NCBI GenBank assembly: GCA_017381365.1
Contig: JAFOCI010000079.1
Span: 1 to 64,000 of the forward strand
Length of the DNA: 64,000 nt
Direction of reading: 5' to 3'
DNA from: Treponema sp.
GTDB taxonomy: Bacteria > Spirochaetota > Spirochaetia > Treponematales > Treponemataceae
The number at the start of each line of letters is the position of its first letter. Within the stretch, counting starts at the first letter, position 1. The notes beneath the pieces were generated by a model that was not told the origin of the DNA, searched no databases, and was given only the letters and a program-made list of their open reading frames with translations. The position numbers were made by a program, and so were the translations under genes. Of the stretch, positions 36,487 to 46,283 are shown in pieces.

Positions 36487-37308
36487 CTAAATGATACCCT
36501 TTCTTAAATTAGTAAGTTTTGCGCGTAAACGATGATTTGCTTTAGTATGAAGCTGCGAAATTCTTGACTCACTTACCTCTAGAACTTCGCCAATTTCTTT
36601 AAATGTCAAATCTTCGTGATAATAAAGAACAATTACCATTTTTTCTTTTTCTGGTAATTCATTGATTGCCTGAACAATTACCTTACGGATTTCTTCTCGT
36701 TCAGCAATAACATCAGGATTCAAGCTGTTTGGAGCTTCAATACTATCTCCAATTGACATACTGTCATTATCATCACCTGAATACCAGACTTCATTCAAGG
36801 AAAGAATACTTGTGCCAGAAACCTTCATGATGGTGCGATGATATTCATCTTCACTCATCTTTAATGATTCTGCAACTTCTGCATCGCTGGCAGTTCGACC
36901 AAGTTTAGCTTCAAGATTTACGATTGCATCTTCAATTTCACGGGATTTCTGACGAACAGAGCGAGGAACCCAGTCGATTTCTCGCAATTCATCAAAAATT
37001 GCGCCTCTAATACGAGTCACTGCATAAGTCTTGAATTTTACACCTTTTGCAGGATCATATTTATTAATAGCGTCCAGCAAACCAAACTGACCAAATCCAA
37101 CCAAGTCATCAAATTCAACACTATTTGGCATTCCAACAGCGACTTTTCCGGCTACATATTTAACCAGAGGCATATACTGACGTATAAATTTATCTCTTAA
37201 TTTAGCTGATTTAGTTTTGTGAAATTCTTCCCAGAGTAAATCTTCTTCTCTTTCATCATTCACCGATTTTTGAGTCTCGATAACTGATGTATCTGTAATT
37301 TCTTCCAT
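36487..37308 (-). CDS. fliA: Flagellar sigma-28 (FliA/WhiG) RNA polymerase sigma factor
   Basis: The product is 273 residues. Region 2 includes YMPLVKYVAGKVAVGMP and FDDLVGFGQFGLLDAINKYD. ARIRG-type region ends show as TYAVTRIRGAIFDELREID, then WVPRSVRQKSREIE, the FliA/WhiG hallmark. Region 4 includes LYYHEDLTFKEIGEVLEVSE. It would direct late flagellar genes such as flagellins. It is the third-last part of the flagellar unit, 24 nt after a membrane-protein gene. No sigma-28-type promoter could be shown with confidence in this window. Confidence 0.93.
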   Translation of the reverse strand: MEEITDTSVIETQKSVNDEREEDLLWEEFHKTKSAKLRDKFIRQYMPLVKYVAGKVAVGMPNSVEFDDLVGFGQFGLLDAINKYDPAKGVKFKTYAVTRIRGAIFDELREIDWVPRSVRQKSREIEDAIVNLEAKLGRTASDAEVAESLKMSEDEYHRTIMKVSGTSILSLNEVWYSGDDNDSMSIGDSIEAPNSLNPDVIAEREEIRKVIVQAINELPEKEKMVIVLYYHEDLTFKEIGEVLEVSESRISQLHTKANHRLRAKLTNLRKGII

Positions 37309-37332
37309 AAAATAAACCTAACCCTTATATTT

Positions 37333-38151
37333 TTACTCTTTTTTTAAAAGCGTACTAATTGCTTTTGCCATTAATTCTACATCCTGGCCACTAGTGACCT
37401 CTTCTGCAGAAACACTAGTAGCAGGTGTCATATCAGAAGTATCTGTAGATTCATCAATACCATCCTCATCCATTACAGATGAATTGGACTGCTGATAAAC
37501 TGACAAATCTTCCAAATCAGGTAAAGAATCCAATTCATCATCATCCTGCGATGTGGGAGCAGAAACAGTTTCAGAAGCCTTTCTTTCTGCTTTAGTTACT
37601 TCAGATTCTGTTTTAGCCTCAACACTAGTGATATTAGACAGATTTTCTCCCAAAGAAACAGGAACAAATCCATCTGAACCATTGCTATTTGCAGCAGCCC
37701 CTGATTTTACGCTATCACTTTCAGAAGCCTGTACATTTTTTTCAGAAACAACAGAAGTATTTGCAGTAGCTGCAGTCTCTTTGGCCACATCCTTTACATC
37801 ATCTGGGGAAAGCATCTGATGCCCTGAACCAACAAAAAACTGAGGTGCATTTTCCTCCTGCGGTAAATCTTCGTCTTGAACCATTATATCAACAGCATGA
37901 CTACTGGGTGCAGAAACAGGATTGCCGTTTCCTTCTCCAGAATTGGACTCATAGGAAATATCTCCTTCTGATCCCAAAAACTTACAAAATATTATATTTA
38001 TCAAAACTGCAAGACCTGCAAAAACAATTGCAAAAATCACAGCATGAAATATCATTCGTCCTATATTATTTCCGCGGGAAGCTAAACCTGAAAAAAATGA
38101 AAGTAAAAAACCAAAACATGAAAACACAGCAATGAATTTTAAGTTTTTCAT
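37333..38151 (-). CDS. Membrane protein with a Ser/Asp-rich cytoplasmic tail, unknown function
   Basis: The product is 272 residues. Two membrane helices lie at about 5-24 and 34-55 (FHAVIFAIVFAGLAVLI). The rest is acidic, rich in Ser, Asp, Glu and Val, with low complexity, until a short conserved-looking helix at the end (QDVELMAKAISTLLKKE). It sits between flhG and the sigma-28 gene, a place filled by similar spirochaetal hypothetical proteins. No function can be named. Confidence 0.65.
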   Translation of the reverse strand: MKNLKFIAVFSCFGFLLSFFSGLASRGNNIGRMIFHAVIFAIVFAGLAVLINIIFCKFLGSEGDISYESNSGEGNGNPVSAPSSHAVDIMVQDEDLPQEENAPQFFVGSGHQMLSPDDVKDVAKETAATANTSVVSEKNVQASESDSVKSGAAANSNGSDGFVPVSLGENLSNITSVEAKTESEVTKAERKASETVSAPTSQDDDELDSLPDLEDLSVYQQSNSSVMDEDGIDESTDTSDMTPATSVSAEEVTSGQDVELMAKAISTLLKKE

Positions 38152-38220
38152 TTTTACCTCCCACCAAAAAACAACACATTCTTATTATATATCAAAAAAC
38201 AGTAAAAAGACAGTAAATTA

Positions 38221-39123
38221 TTAATTTCTGTACTTTTTTCCTAAAAATTTCTTTAAAAAAGTATTAACGCCTTCATTTCCAGTCATTTCACTCTTTTCTA
38301 TTCTGCCTACTATATGCTTTAAACAGACAGAAGGTTTACAAGTTGGATTTACAACAATAAACGGTTTTTGCCTGATTACCGATGTCTGCACTATAGGGTC
38401 ATCATATACAAATCCAATATAATCTACTTTGTATCCAAGAAATTGACCTACAATGGTAATTATTCTTTCAGAGATTCTCTTTCCCTCATCAGCGGAATGA
38501 ACTCTATTTACAAGCAGCTTAAGATTTACAGGTCGTTCGATTATTTCTGTTGTTATAATCTTAATAATTCCGTAAGCATCTGTAATCGCTGTAGGTTCAG
38601 GAGTTGTTACTACATAAACTTCATCAGCGGCCGCAACAAACTGAAGAACATTATTTGCAATACCAGCTCCTGTATCAATGATAATGATATCTGCATTCCC
38701 CAATGTACTGAACTGTTTTGCAAAATACTCCAGTTCTTCAACACTTAGATTTGCAATTTTTGAAAATCCATTTGCACCTGCAATAAATTTAATACCAAAT
38801 TCTGTATCAAGGATAATTTCCTTCATAGTCTTCTTTTTATTGATAACGTGCATCAAATTATACTGAGGAACAACATTCATCAGAACGTTTACATTTGCCA
38901 TTCCAAGATCACCATCAATAAGAATAACTTTCTTTCCAAGCTGAGCATAGGCAATGGCCATATTTACAGAAATATTTGTTTTTCCAACACCGCCTTTACC
39001 GCTAGTAATGGCAATGATTCTTGTTTTATGTCCATTATTTGATACAGTTTCACTTACATTAGGAGTAGCTCCAGTTACACCACCCTGTAAAAGTTCTTTC
39101 AAATCTTCTGCCTGTTCTTCCAT
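38221..39123 (-). CDS. flhG: FlhG/FleN/YlxH MinD-like ATPase
   Basis: The product is 300 residues. The deviant Walker A is SGKGGVGKTNISVN, the Walker B region VILIDGDLGMANVNVLM, and IIIDTGAGI is the A' motif. These match the FlhG/FleN branch of MinD-type ATPases, which work with FlhF to set flagellar number and site. The short N-terminal extension (MEEQAEDLKELLQGG) fits the activation helix by which FlhG stimulates FlhF. Its start overlaps the flhF stop. Confidence 0.92.
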   Translation of the reverse strand: MEEQAEDLKELLQGGVTGATPNVSETVSNNGHKTRIIAITSGKGGVGKTNISVNMAIAYAQLGKKVILIDGDLGMANVNVLMNVVPQYNLMHVINKKKTMKEIILDTEFGIKFIAGANGFSKIANLSVEELEYFAKQFSTLGNADIIIIDTGAGIANNVLQFVAAADEVYVVTTPEPTAITDAYGIIKIITTEIIERPVNLKLLVNRVHSADEGKRISERIITIVGQFLGYKVDYIGFVYDDPIVQTSVIRQKPFIVVNPTCKPSVCLKHIVGRIEKSEMTGNEGVNTFLKKFLGKKYRN

Positions 39124-40379
39124 TAATTAACTCCAAATTTATCTTCAATATGAATTCTATCAATTTCAAAATCTTCCAGACGTATCAAAAAACTAACAGG
39201 ATTAGCTTTTTCTATACAACCAGAAGCTTTCTGACCATTTGTTATATACGAAATACTTTTATGCCGTTCACTAAGAACACTTATGACATTGCCATATTGG
39301 TTAGATTCATCACATTTCGTAACAATAACAGATTTATAACCAAACGGCTCATAATTCTGCATTATATTCACAAGATCTCTAGCTTTCGTAGAAGCTGTAA
39401 CCGCAAGGTATATATCAGGATTTATTCCTGGAACATCAAGAACTGCTTTCATTTTTCCAATATGAGCTGCATCATTAGGACTATATCCACCAGTATCAAT
39501 AAAAATCATATCAACAGAATTTTTGTAACTTTCATAAATACTTTGAACATCTTCTGCTGTTTCTGCCTTTTCAACTTTTATATCAAAAAGATTTACCCAA
39601 CGTTCCAGTTGTTCCTGTGCACCAACTCGCATTGAATCTGTTGTTATAAAACACATTCTAATGACTTTTCCATTCTTTTTTGCAGCAATTACATTCTGTG
39701 CCGCAAGCTTAACAAGAGTTGTAGTTTTTCCAACTCCTGTAGGACCCACAAGAATTATAGTCCTAGGCAAACGTACAGTAACATCCCTGCTTACATTTAT
39801 TGATTCCCCAATCCAGTCAACAACCTGTCTTTGAACCAATTTAAAATCTTCAAGTTTTTCAAGAGAAAATTCAGACTTCAATCTCTCTTTAATTCTTTTT
39901 ATAAAACTGTATGTAAATTCATTTTTAGCAAGTAAATCTTCAATTTTCTGAATGTTAATATGATCTTCCGCAGTAGTAACTATTGTTGTTGACTGCTGAG
40001 AATCAATTTTAGAGTTCAACTCAGAAATCTGACGTACAAGCTCATTCATCTGAGTCTGTAACACTGGCTGCCCGCTCTGAGCCTGAAGATTTTTTAATAA
40101 TTCTTCTTTATTTTTGTCAAAAGAAACATTTTCATGAATTTCTTCCCTTTTTTGAGGAATTCTAGAGAACAATTCATTATCATTGAATCTATCAAGAATT
40201 TTATACGTTACTGAAAGCTTTTGCTTTTGACCGAATCCAAAAAAACCTCCATCCAACGTTGGATGTTTATCCAAAATCTGATAATTTTTATTATAAAGTT
40301 TAAAAAGATGTTGTCGGGCTTCTTCGTAATTATTAAAAATTTCTGTATAAACATTTTCACTTATATCAATAGCAGTCAT
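39123..40379 (-). CDS. flhF: FlhF SRP-type GTPase
   Basis: The product is 418 residues. The N-terminal basic/charged region is followed by a helical N domain (from about 165) and the G domain: P-loop LVGPTGVGKTTTLVKLAAQ, IFIDTGGYSPND (switch) and VTKCDES (guanine specificity). FlhF places new flagella at the pole, which in spirochaetes is the subpolar site of the periplasmic motors. It is 2 nt after flhA. Confidence 0.93.
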   Translation of the reverse strand: MTAIDISENVYTEIFNNYEEARQHLFKLYNKNYQILDKHPTLDGGFFGFGQKQKLSVTYKILDRFNDNELFSRIPQKREEIHENVSFDKNKEELLKNLQAQSGQPVLQTQMNELVRQISELNSKIDSQQSTTIVTTAEDHINIQKIEDLLAKNEFTYSFIKRIKERLKSEFSLEKLEDFKLVQRQVVDWIGESINVSRDVTVRLPRTIILVGPTGVGKTTTLVKLAAQNVIAAKKNGKVIRMCFITTDSMRVGAQEQLERWVNLFDIKVEKAETAEDVQSIYESYKNSVDMIFIDTGGYSPNDAAHIGKMKAVLDVPGINPDIYLAVTASTKARDLVNIMQNYEPFGYKSVIVTKCDESNQYGNVISVLSERHKSISYITNGQKASGCIEKANPVSFLIRLEDFEIDRIHIEDKFGVN

Positions 40380-40381
40380 TT

Positions 40382-42526
40382 TTACATTCCTTCTTCATTT
40401 TTAATTTCGTCAAGCACTTCAATTCCAATACCGTTACTTGTAACAGCAGAAAGCATTTCCCTGTCCGAAATAACAACAACACCTGGCATTTCCCGTTCAA
40501 TAGCAGAATGAACAAGCTGCCGAACTGGACTTACACACATAATTATAGGCATATAGCCCAACGCCTGAACCCGTCCAAAAGCAGCACTGACACTCTTAAT
40601 CCAAGCCCGGCCATCAACAGGATCAAAAGCAACATAAGGCCGGGAACCGTCTGACGGATACTGAGCATGCTCAAGGATTTTTTCTGACCAATCCTGAGAT
40701 AACTGAAGCACACGCAGCTTTCGGTCACTATCCGCATACTGCATACAAATCTGCAATCCCAACGCTTCTCGCACTTTTTCTATTAATTCCCAGGTATTTC
40801 CAGTAATGATACCGTAATTCGAAATTGCTTCCAGAATTGTAACCATATTTCTGATGGAAACCTTTTCTGCCAGCAACCCCTGAAGAATCTTTTCAATTTC
40901 ACCGTAAGAGAATTTACGCTTGTCGCCGTTAAGAACTTCATCAACAACAATAGGATTGTCTTTCTTAACTTCATTAACAAGAACAGCAACTTCTTTTCTT
41001 CCAAGAATCTCTGCAGCATGAGCTTTGATGATTTCCGTAATATGGGTTGCAATAATTGTTGGAGAATCAACAAGGACATATCCGGCCTGCTCTGCTTCTG
41101 AACGTTGTGTTTCCGGAAGCCAGATTGCAGGCATTCCAAACGCAGGATCCCGGGTTGCTTCACCCTTAAGCTCTTCTGTAACAGTTCCTGTGTTCATACA
41201 CATATAATAGCCTAGCCTGATTTTGCAACGGCCAGCTTCTATACCACGAATTTTAAAGCAGTATTCGTTTGGATCAAGATTCATATTGTCAATAATACGG
41301 ATTTTTGGAACTGGAAGCCCAAGATCAAGGGCAGATTCCCGGCGGATTCTGGAAATACGTTCAAGAAGCTCCGCACCTTTATCTTTATCTACAAGAGGAA
41401 TGAGGGCAAAGCCAATTTCCAGCGAAAGCGGATCCAGAGGAGCAACAGCATCTGCTTCTGCACTGGAACCCTGCCCAGTCTGAGGAGCATTGCTGGCAGC
41501 AGCCTGAGCCGCAGCAACTTTTGCTTCTTCAATCTTTTTATTTTTAGTAAGAGTATAACCGTACCAGACAAGAATAACGCCCACAGGAACAAGAAGAAAC
41601 TGAGTACCGCTACGGAAAACAACTCCCATAAGAATCAGGACAGCACCTGTAATAACATAGATGACACCATCAATGGTAAATTCCTTTATGATCTTATCGC
41701 CAAGAGTATCATCAGATTTGTCCCCTGTAACAAGAATACCGGTTGCAAAAGACAGCATGAAAGACGGAAGCTGACTTAAAAGTCCATCACCAATAGTTAA
41801 AGTTGTATAAAGTCCAAGAGATTCTTGAAAAGACAGATTATGAAAAACCATTCCTACTATAAAGCCGCCAATCAGATTTACAACAGTAATAAAAATTCCT
41901 GCCATTACGTTTCCAGAAACAAATTTACTGGCACCGTCCATGTTTGAATAAAAATCAATATCCTTTCTAAGCTCTTCCTTTTTTCGTTCAGCTTCTTCCG
42001 GAGTAATGTTTCCCTGCTGCAGCTGACTGTCAATATCAAACTGCTTTACAGACATGGAATCAAGAGTAAAGCGGGCTGCAACTTCTGAAACTCGTCCTGC
42101 ACCCTTTGTGATTACCGCAACCTGAACAACTATAAGAATGATGAAGAACACAAAACCAATAACAAGACTGTTTCCAGCAACAATATTTGCAAAAGCCTGA
42201 ACCATGGCACTCTGAGTATTATGAAGAGAATTTAAATTGGTTCCCTGAGCAGAAAGAATCAGCCTTGTAGACGAAAGATTTATTGCAAGACCAAATAAAG
42301 TCACAAAAAGGATTATCTGAGGGAACGAAGAAAAACTGGAAGCGCGGGGAGTATAAATTACTACAAGAAGAATTGTAATGGCAAGCGCAAGGTTCAAAAC
42401 CATAAGAAGGTCAATTATAACCTTTGGAGTCGGAACAATCATAGCAACCAGAACAACGATGGCAATAGCACCAACCAGATTTTTCTGAATTAAATTTAAA
42501 ATATTCCCCTTATTTTCGTTTGCCAT
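40382..42526 (-). CDS. flhA: Flagellar type III export protein FlhA
   Basis: The product is 714 residues from ATG 42526, chosen because GGGGATCTG lies directly before it. The N-terminal half holds eight membrane spans with the conserved cytoplasmic loop (GRVSEVAARFTLDSM, then GVIYVITGAV). The C-terminal half (from about 365) is the cytoplasmic ring that docks export substrates and chaperones (ATHITEIIKAHAAEILGRKE). Intact and of normal length. Confidence 0.96.
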   Translation of the reverse strand: MANENKGNILNLIQKNLVGAIAIVVLVAMIVPTPKVIIDLLMVLNLALAITILLVVIYTPRASSFSSFPQIILFVTLFGLAINLSSTRLILSAQGTNLNSLHNTQSAMVQAFANIVAGNSLVIGFVFFIILIVVQVAVITKGAGRVSEVAARFTLDSMSVKQFDIDSQLQQGNITPEEAERKKEELRKDIDFYSNMDGASKFVSGNVMAGIFITVVNLIGGFIVGMVFHNLSFQESLGLYTTLTIGDGLLSQLPSFMLSFATGILVTGDKSDDTLGDKIIKEFTIDGVIYVITGAVLILMGVVFRSGTQFLLVPVGVILVWYGYTLTKNKKIEEAKVAAAQAAASNAPQTGQGSSAEADAVAPLDPLSLEIGFALIPLVDKDKGAELLERISRIRRESALDLGLPVPKIRIIDNMNLDPNEYCFKIRGIEAGRCKIRLGYYMCMNTGTVTEELKGEATRDPAFGMPAIWLPETQRSEAEQAGYVLVDSPTIIATHITEIIKAHAAEILGRKEVAVLVNEVKKDNPIVVDEVLNGDKRKFSYGEIEKILQGLLAEKVSIRNMVTILEAISNYGIITGNTWELIEKVREALGLQICMQYADSDRKLRVLQLSQDWSEKILEHAQYPSDGSRPYVAFDPVDGRAWIKSVSAAFGRVQALGYMPIIMCVSPVRQLVHSAIEREMPGVVVISDREMLSAVTSNGIGIEVLDEIKNEEGM

Positions 42527-42554
42527 CAGATCCCCACCCATTCAGCAAGCTTAA

Positions 42555-43658
42555 TTACAACTTCTTTTTATTTTTTCGCATGATTTCTGCATATACTGTT
42601 GCAAGTACAGACAGATACTCTTCTGGAATTATATCACCAACTTCGGTATGTGCATAGAGTCCACGGGCTAAAGATTTGTTTTCTACAACAGGAACGTCGT
42701 TTTCTTCTGCAATCCTACGCATTTCCAGAGCTACATTATCGGAACCTTTTGCCGTAACCATTGGAGCATCGGAAACTTCCCGCTCATATTTCATGGCAAC
42801 CGCATAGTGCGTAGGGTTTGCAATTACAACATCAGCTTCGCGGACAGCCTTTGGCATATTCTGAGAAAGCAATTCCTTCTGCATCTGCTTTAATTTGCTT
42901 TTAACTTCTGGATCACCTTCCATTTCCTTATATTCCTGCTTAACGTCGTATTTAGACATTTTCATTGATTCCATAAATTCCCTGCGCTGAACAAAATAAT
43001 CAGGAATCGAAATGACAAGAAAAATAACAGCGGCAATCACCAGCATTGTAGCAGCCATCCTGGAAACATGGGCAATGGCACCAATCATATTTCCGTTCTG
43101 AATTACAATCATAAGGTCAGGAATATCTTTTTTTATGAGAACATAGGCAACAGTTATAATAATTGCAACCTTTCCTATTGATTTAAAAATATTAAAAACA
43201 CCTCGCAGCGAAAAAATCGTATTTTTAAAATATTCCCCGAATTTTGGAATGATTTTTGAAAATTTAGGCGAAATCGCCTTTAAACTGAACAGCATTCCCT
43301 TATTCTGAATGATATTTCCAAGAACACCAAAAACAATTCCAACAACAGAAATTGGAATTACAAGACGCACAAAATAGCGCACAAAAATAAAAAAATATGC
43401 AGCGTTCCTTATATCTTTGTCATTAATGTGATTAAAAAAATAGGAGCAGATTTCCGCACACCCAGACAATATTGATTTGCCTAAAAAAATTAAAGTCAAA
43501 AGACAGGCAAGAAAAACAATTGCTCCATTCAGGTCCTGGCTTTTTGCAACACGACCTTCTTCACGAGCCTTTTTTAATTTAAGTTCTGACGGCTGCTCTG
43601 TACGGCCTTCGTCTTCTGCAGCAAACCACTGCAGGTCGATATTCTGGTAAATTGTCAT
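42555..43658 (-). CDS. flhB: Flagellar export switch protein FlhB
   Basis: The product is 367 residues. Four N-terminal spans follow a charged start (DEGRTEQPSELKLKKAREEG). The autocleavage motif NPTH is present in VVIANPTHYAVAMKYE at about 275, so substrate switching from hook to filament should work normally. It overlaps fliR by one base and precedes flhA. Confidence 0.96.
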   Translation of the reverse strand: MTIYQNIDLQWFAAEDEGRTEQPSELKLKKAREEGRVAKSQDLNGAIVFLACLLTLIFLGKSILSGCAEICSYFFNHINDKDIRNAAYFFIFVRYFVRLVIPISVVGIVFGVLGNIIQNKGMLFSLKAISPKFSKIIPKFGEYFKNTIFSLRGVFNIFKSIGKVAIIITVAYVLIKKDIPDLMIVIQNGNMIGAIAHVSRMAATMLVIAAVIFLVISIPDYFVQRREFMESMKMSKYDVKQEYKEMEGDPEVKSKLKQMQKELLSQNMPKAVREADVVIANPTHYAVAMKYEREVSDAPMVTAKGSDNVALEMRRIAEENDVPVVENKSLARGLYAHTEVGDIIPEEYLSVLATVYAEIMRKNKKKL

Positions 43659-44467
43659 CAGCTACCTTTCCTTGTAAAGCCGGTAAGCACATTAAGCAGT
43701 TCAGAAAGCCCGGTATTAAACGAACGCAAAAAGAAATCGCAAAGCAACGGAAAAATCCAGATTAAAAACAGGAATGAAAGCAGAATCATTACAGGAAAAC
43801 CTTCCGAAAGCAGATTCATCTGAGGTGCAGCTTTAGAAAGAAGACCTGTACAGATTGTAATCAGCACAAGAGTTCCCATTATAGGAAGGGCAATAATCAA
43901 AGCATCCGCAAAAAGATTTGTCAGTCCATGAAGCAGAAAAGTCATCATTTTTTCTTTACCGCCAATCAAATCAAAAACGTTCATACTGGAAAGAGTTCCT
44001 GATAAACCTTTCAGGAAAAGTATCTGAAACCATCTGTTCTGAAGAAACAAGAGAATTGCAACAAAATTAAAAAACTGTCCTAAAAGCGGATTTTCTACCT
44101 GAGAAAGGGAATCATAAACAGCAGAAGCACTAAAACCCATCTGAAAAGCAAAAAACTGAGCCGCAGTACTGAAAGCCGCAAATATTATGGAAACATAAAA
44201 GCCGATGATTATTCCAATCATAACTTCACCAGCAAGATAAAGTATGAAATAGAAAGAAAAAGCACCGTCTGGAGCAATCACAGACGTATACTTTGAAAAA
44301 TCAGCATAAGGAATCAAAAAATAAGAAAGATACCCAATAAGAGCAATTTTCGCAGTTCTTGAAACAGTCCGCATGGAAAAAAGAGGAAGCGTAAAAATAA
44401 GACCGCCACATCGTCCTGCTATAAGAAGAAACACAGGCGCCGAGGCAAGAATCTCGCTCAACATCAT
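43658..44467 (-). CDS. fliR: Flagellar export gate protein FliR
   Basis: The product is 269 residues with about six membrane spans. FAFQMGFSASAVYDSLSQV and the PQMNLLSEGFPV stretch near 210 are conserved in FliR. It joins FliP and FliQ in the helical export gate. The start overlaps the fliQ stop (TGATG). Confidence 0.94.
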   Translation of the reverse strand: MMLSEILASAPVFLLIAGRCGGLIFTLPLFSMRTVSRTAKIALIGYLSYFLIPYADFSKYTSVIAPDGAFSFYFILYLAGEVMIGIIIGFYVSIIFAAFSTAAQFFAFQMGFSASAVYDSLSQVENPLLGQFFNFVAILLFLQNRWFQILFLKGLSGTLSSMNVFDLIGGKEKMMTFLLHGLTNLFADALIIALPIMGTLVLITICTGLLSKAAPQMNLLSEGFPVMILLSFLFLIWIFPLLCDFFLRSFNTGLSELLNVLTGFTRKGS

Positions 44468-44736
44468 CAGCGGGCTAACCTTGGAATCATATTGAACAGA
44501 TCCACCGTATATCCGCTAAGTTCCGTGAACATCCATCCACTCAAAAAGAACACAACCATAAGAATCGATATCAATTTAGGCAAAAAAGTTAATGTCTGTT
44601 CCTGAATGGAAGTAACAGCCTGAAAAAGTGCAACTATAAGTCCAACAACAAGAGCTACAACAAGAGCCGGAAGAATAAGCATCAAAACCTGAATTATTCC
44701 GCCTCTCATAAGATTTACGATATCACCAATACTCAT
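44467..44736 (-). CDS. fliQ: Flagellar export gate protein FliQ
   Basis: The product is 89 residues with two membrane helices. VALVVGLIVALFQAVTSIQEQTL contains the conserved FQA-T-IQEQTL signature of FliQ. It lies between fliP and fliR as in nearly all flagellar operons. Confidence 0.95.
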   Translation of the reverse strand: MSIGDIVNLMRGGIIQVLMLILPALVVALVVGLIVALFQAVTSIQEQTLTFLPKLISILMVVFFLSGWMFTELSGYTVDLFNMIPRLAR

Positions 44737-44749
44737 TTACACCTCCAGA

Positions 44750-45583
44750 CTATCTGATTACAGAATTAAACAGCTGGGTAGTCAAAAGTCCCCATCCATC
44801 AACCAGTACAAACAGAATAAGCTTAAAAGGCATGGAAATCTGAACAGGAGGCAACATCATCATACCCATCGCCATCAGAATACTGGCAACAACCATATCT
44901 ATGATAATAAACGGTATATACAAAATTACACCTATTTTAAAAGCAACCGTCAGTTCATGCAAAATATAAGAAGGAATCAGAATATGAGTAGGAACATCCG
45001 CAAGAGTATTCGGTTTTTCCATTTTAGCCATATTCATAAAAGTAGAAATATATGTAGGATCCTCACTCATCTGACTATACATGAAAAGTCTTACAGGAGA
45101 TTCCGCCTGTCTGAACGCCTCTTCAATACCAATTTCGCCGTCACTCAAAGGTTTATAAGCAGAATTATAAATCTGCGTAAAAGTGGGCCACATGACAAAC
45201 AAAGTCATAAAGAAAGCAATACCATTAAGAACTGCTGTAGGCGGAACCTGCTGCAAAGAAAGAGCCCTTTTTATAAAATCCAGCACAATTGAAAACCGCA
45301 GAAAGCATGTAATAAGCAGAAGAAGACTTGGCGCAAGGCTTAATACAGTCAGCAAAACAAGAAGTCTCACAGAAAAAGCAACTTCCCGCCCTGTTTGAGG
45401 CTCTGTGATATTTACAGAAACATTTGGAATTTGAACAGGAGCAACATTCCGTCCCATTTCTGTATTACCACGAGGGGAACCGTTCGGAAAATTTCTGTTA
45501 GACTGAGCCTGTGCAATACCTGCGAAAATTACAGAAAACAGAAACAACGCAATAAACCGTTTAAAAAAGGAAAGATTTTTCAT
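44750..45583 (-). CDS. fliP: Flagellar export gate protein FliP
   Basis: The product is 277 residues with a signal peptide (ending near IAQA, residue 26), as in other FliP. Conserved FliP blocks are LLITCFLRFSIVLDFIKRAL, the FMTLFVMWPTF span and MMLPPVQISMPFKLILFVL. Intact and of normal length. It is followed 13 nt later by fliQ. Confidence 0.95.
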   Translation of the reverse strand: MKNLSFFKRFIALFLFSVIFAGIAQAQSNRNFPNGSPRGNTEMGRNVAPVQIPNVSVNITEPQTGREVAFSVRLLVLLTVLSLAPSLLLLITCFLRFSIVLDFIKRALSLQQVPPTAVLNGIAFFMTLFVMWPTFTQIYNSAYKPLSDGEIGIEEAFRQAESPVRLFMYSQMSEDPTYISTFMNMAKMEKPNTLADVPTHILIPSYILHELTVAFKIGVILYIPFIIIDMVVASILMAMGMMMLPPVQISMPFKLILFVLVDGWGLLTTQLFNSVIR

Positions 45584-45585
45584 GA

Positions 45586-46221
45586 TTACTCTCCATTATC
45601 CAAACGATTACGCTGTTTTTTCAGCAATTCAGAAAGTTTTGCACTAGCACCATCAAATACATTTTTATCTTCAGAACTGCTTCCCGGCATGAATAAATCA
45701 AGAACCTCTGCAAAAGACCTTGGCTTTTTTGTATTTTCCTTACGATCTGCATAAAGATTCATAGCCTGAACAAGTTCAATATCATCAATCTTGCTAATTA
45801 AATTTACTGAATTATCAGAAACACCAATAAGAAAAGCATGTTTATCTGTAAGAGTCACAACCTGCACAGATTTTCCAGGAGCAACATTAACAGAAGCAAC
45901 CTGCCGCAAAAACATATCATCATTTTTTTCTGTTGCATTTGTTTTTTTCAAAAACAACAAAACACCATAAATTAAGACAATCACAATTGCAAGAACTAAA
46001 ATCATCCGTAATACAAGAAAAAATGAATTTCCCGTATCTGCTGCACTAGAAGAAGGTTCTTGAACAGCCAGCGTTATGGTACTTTCATCAACAGAAGATA
46101 AAGAAACAGCAGAATTTTCAGAAATTCCCTGCTGACTGGAATTAACAGAATTCTGTGCGTAACCTCCATTACAAAGCGCAATAAGGCACAGCACAACAAA
46201 AAATTTAATAACGCTACTCAA
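45586..46221 (-). CDS. fliO: FliO/FliZ-type export accessory membrane protein
   Basis: The product is 211 residues: a signal-peptide-like N terminus, a Ser-rich periplasmic part, one span at about 73-92 (ILVLAIVIVLIYGVLLFL), then a cytoplasmic domain (SVQVVTLTDKHAFLIGVSDN) typical of FliO/FliZ. FliO helps FliP assemble. It lies between fliY and fliP. An AT-rich gap of about 60 bases separates it from fliY. Confidence 0.85.
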   Translation of the reverse strand: MSSVIKFFVVLCLIALCNGGYAQNSVNSSQQGISENSAVSLSSVDESTITLAVQEPSSSAADTGNSFFLVLRMILVLAIVIVLIYGVLLFLKKTNATEKNDDMFLRQVASVNVAPGKSVQVVTLTDKHAFLIGVSDNSVNLISKIDDIELVQAMNLYADRKENTKKPRSFAEVLDLFMPGSSSEDKNVFDGASAKLSELLKKQRNRLDNGE

Positions 46222-46283
46222 TTTTCCCCACCCTGAAAAATGAATATAAGTATATAGACAATATTTATCTGAAAAATTAAATT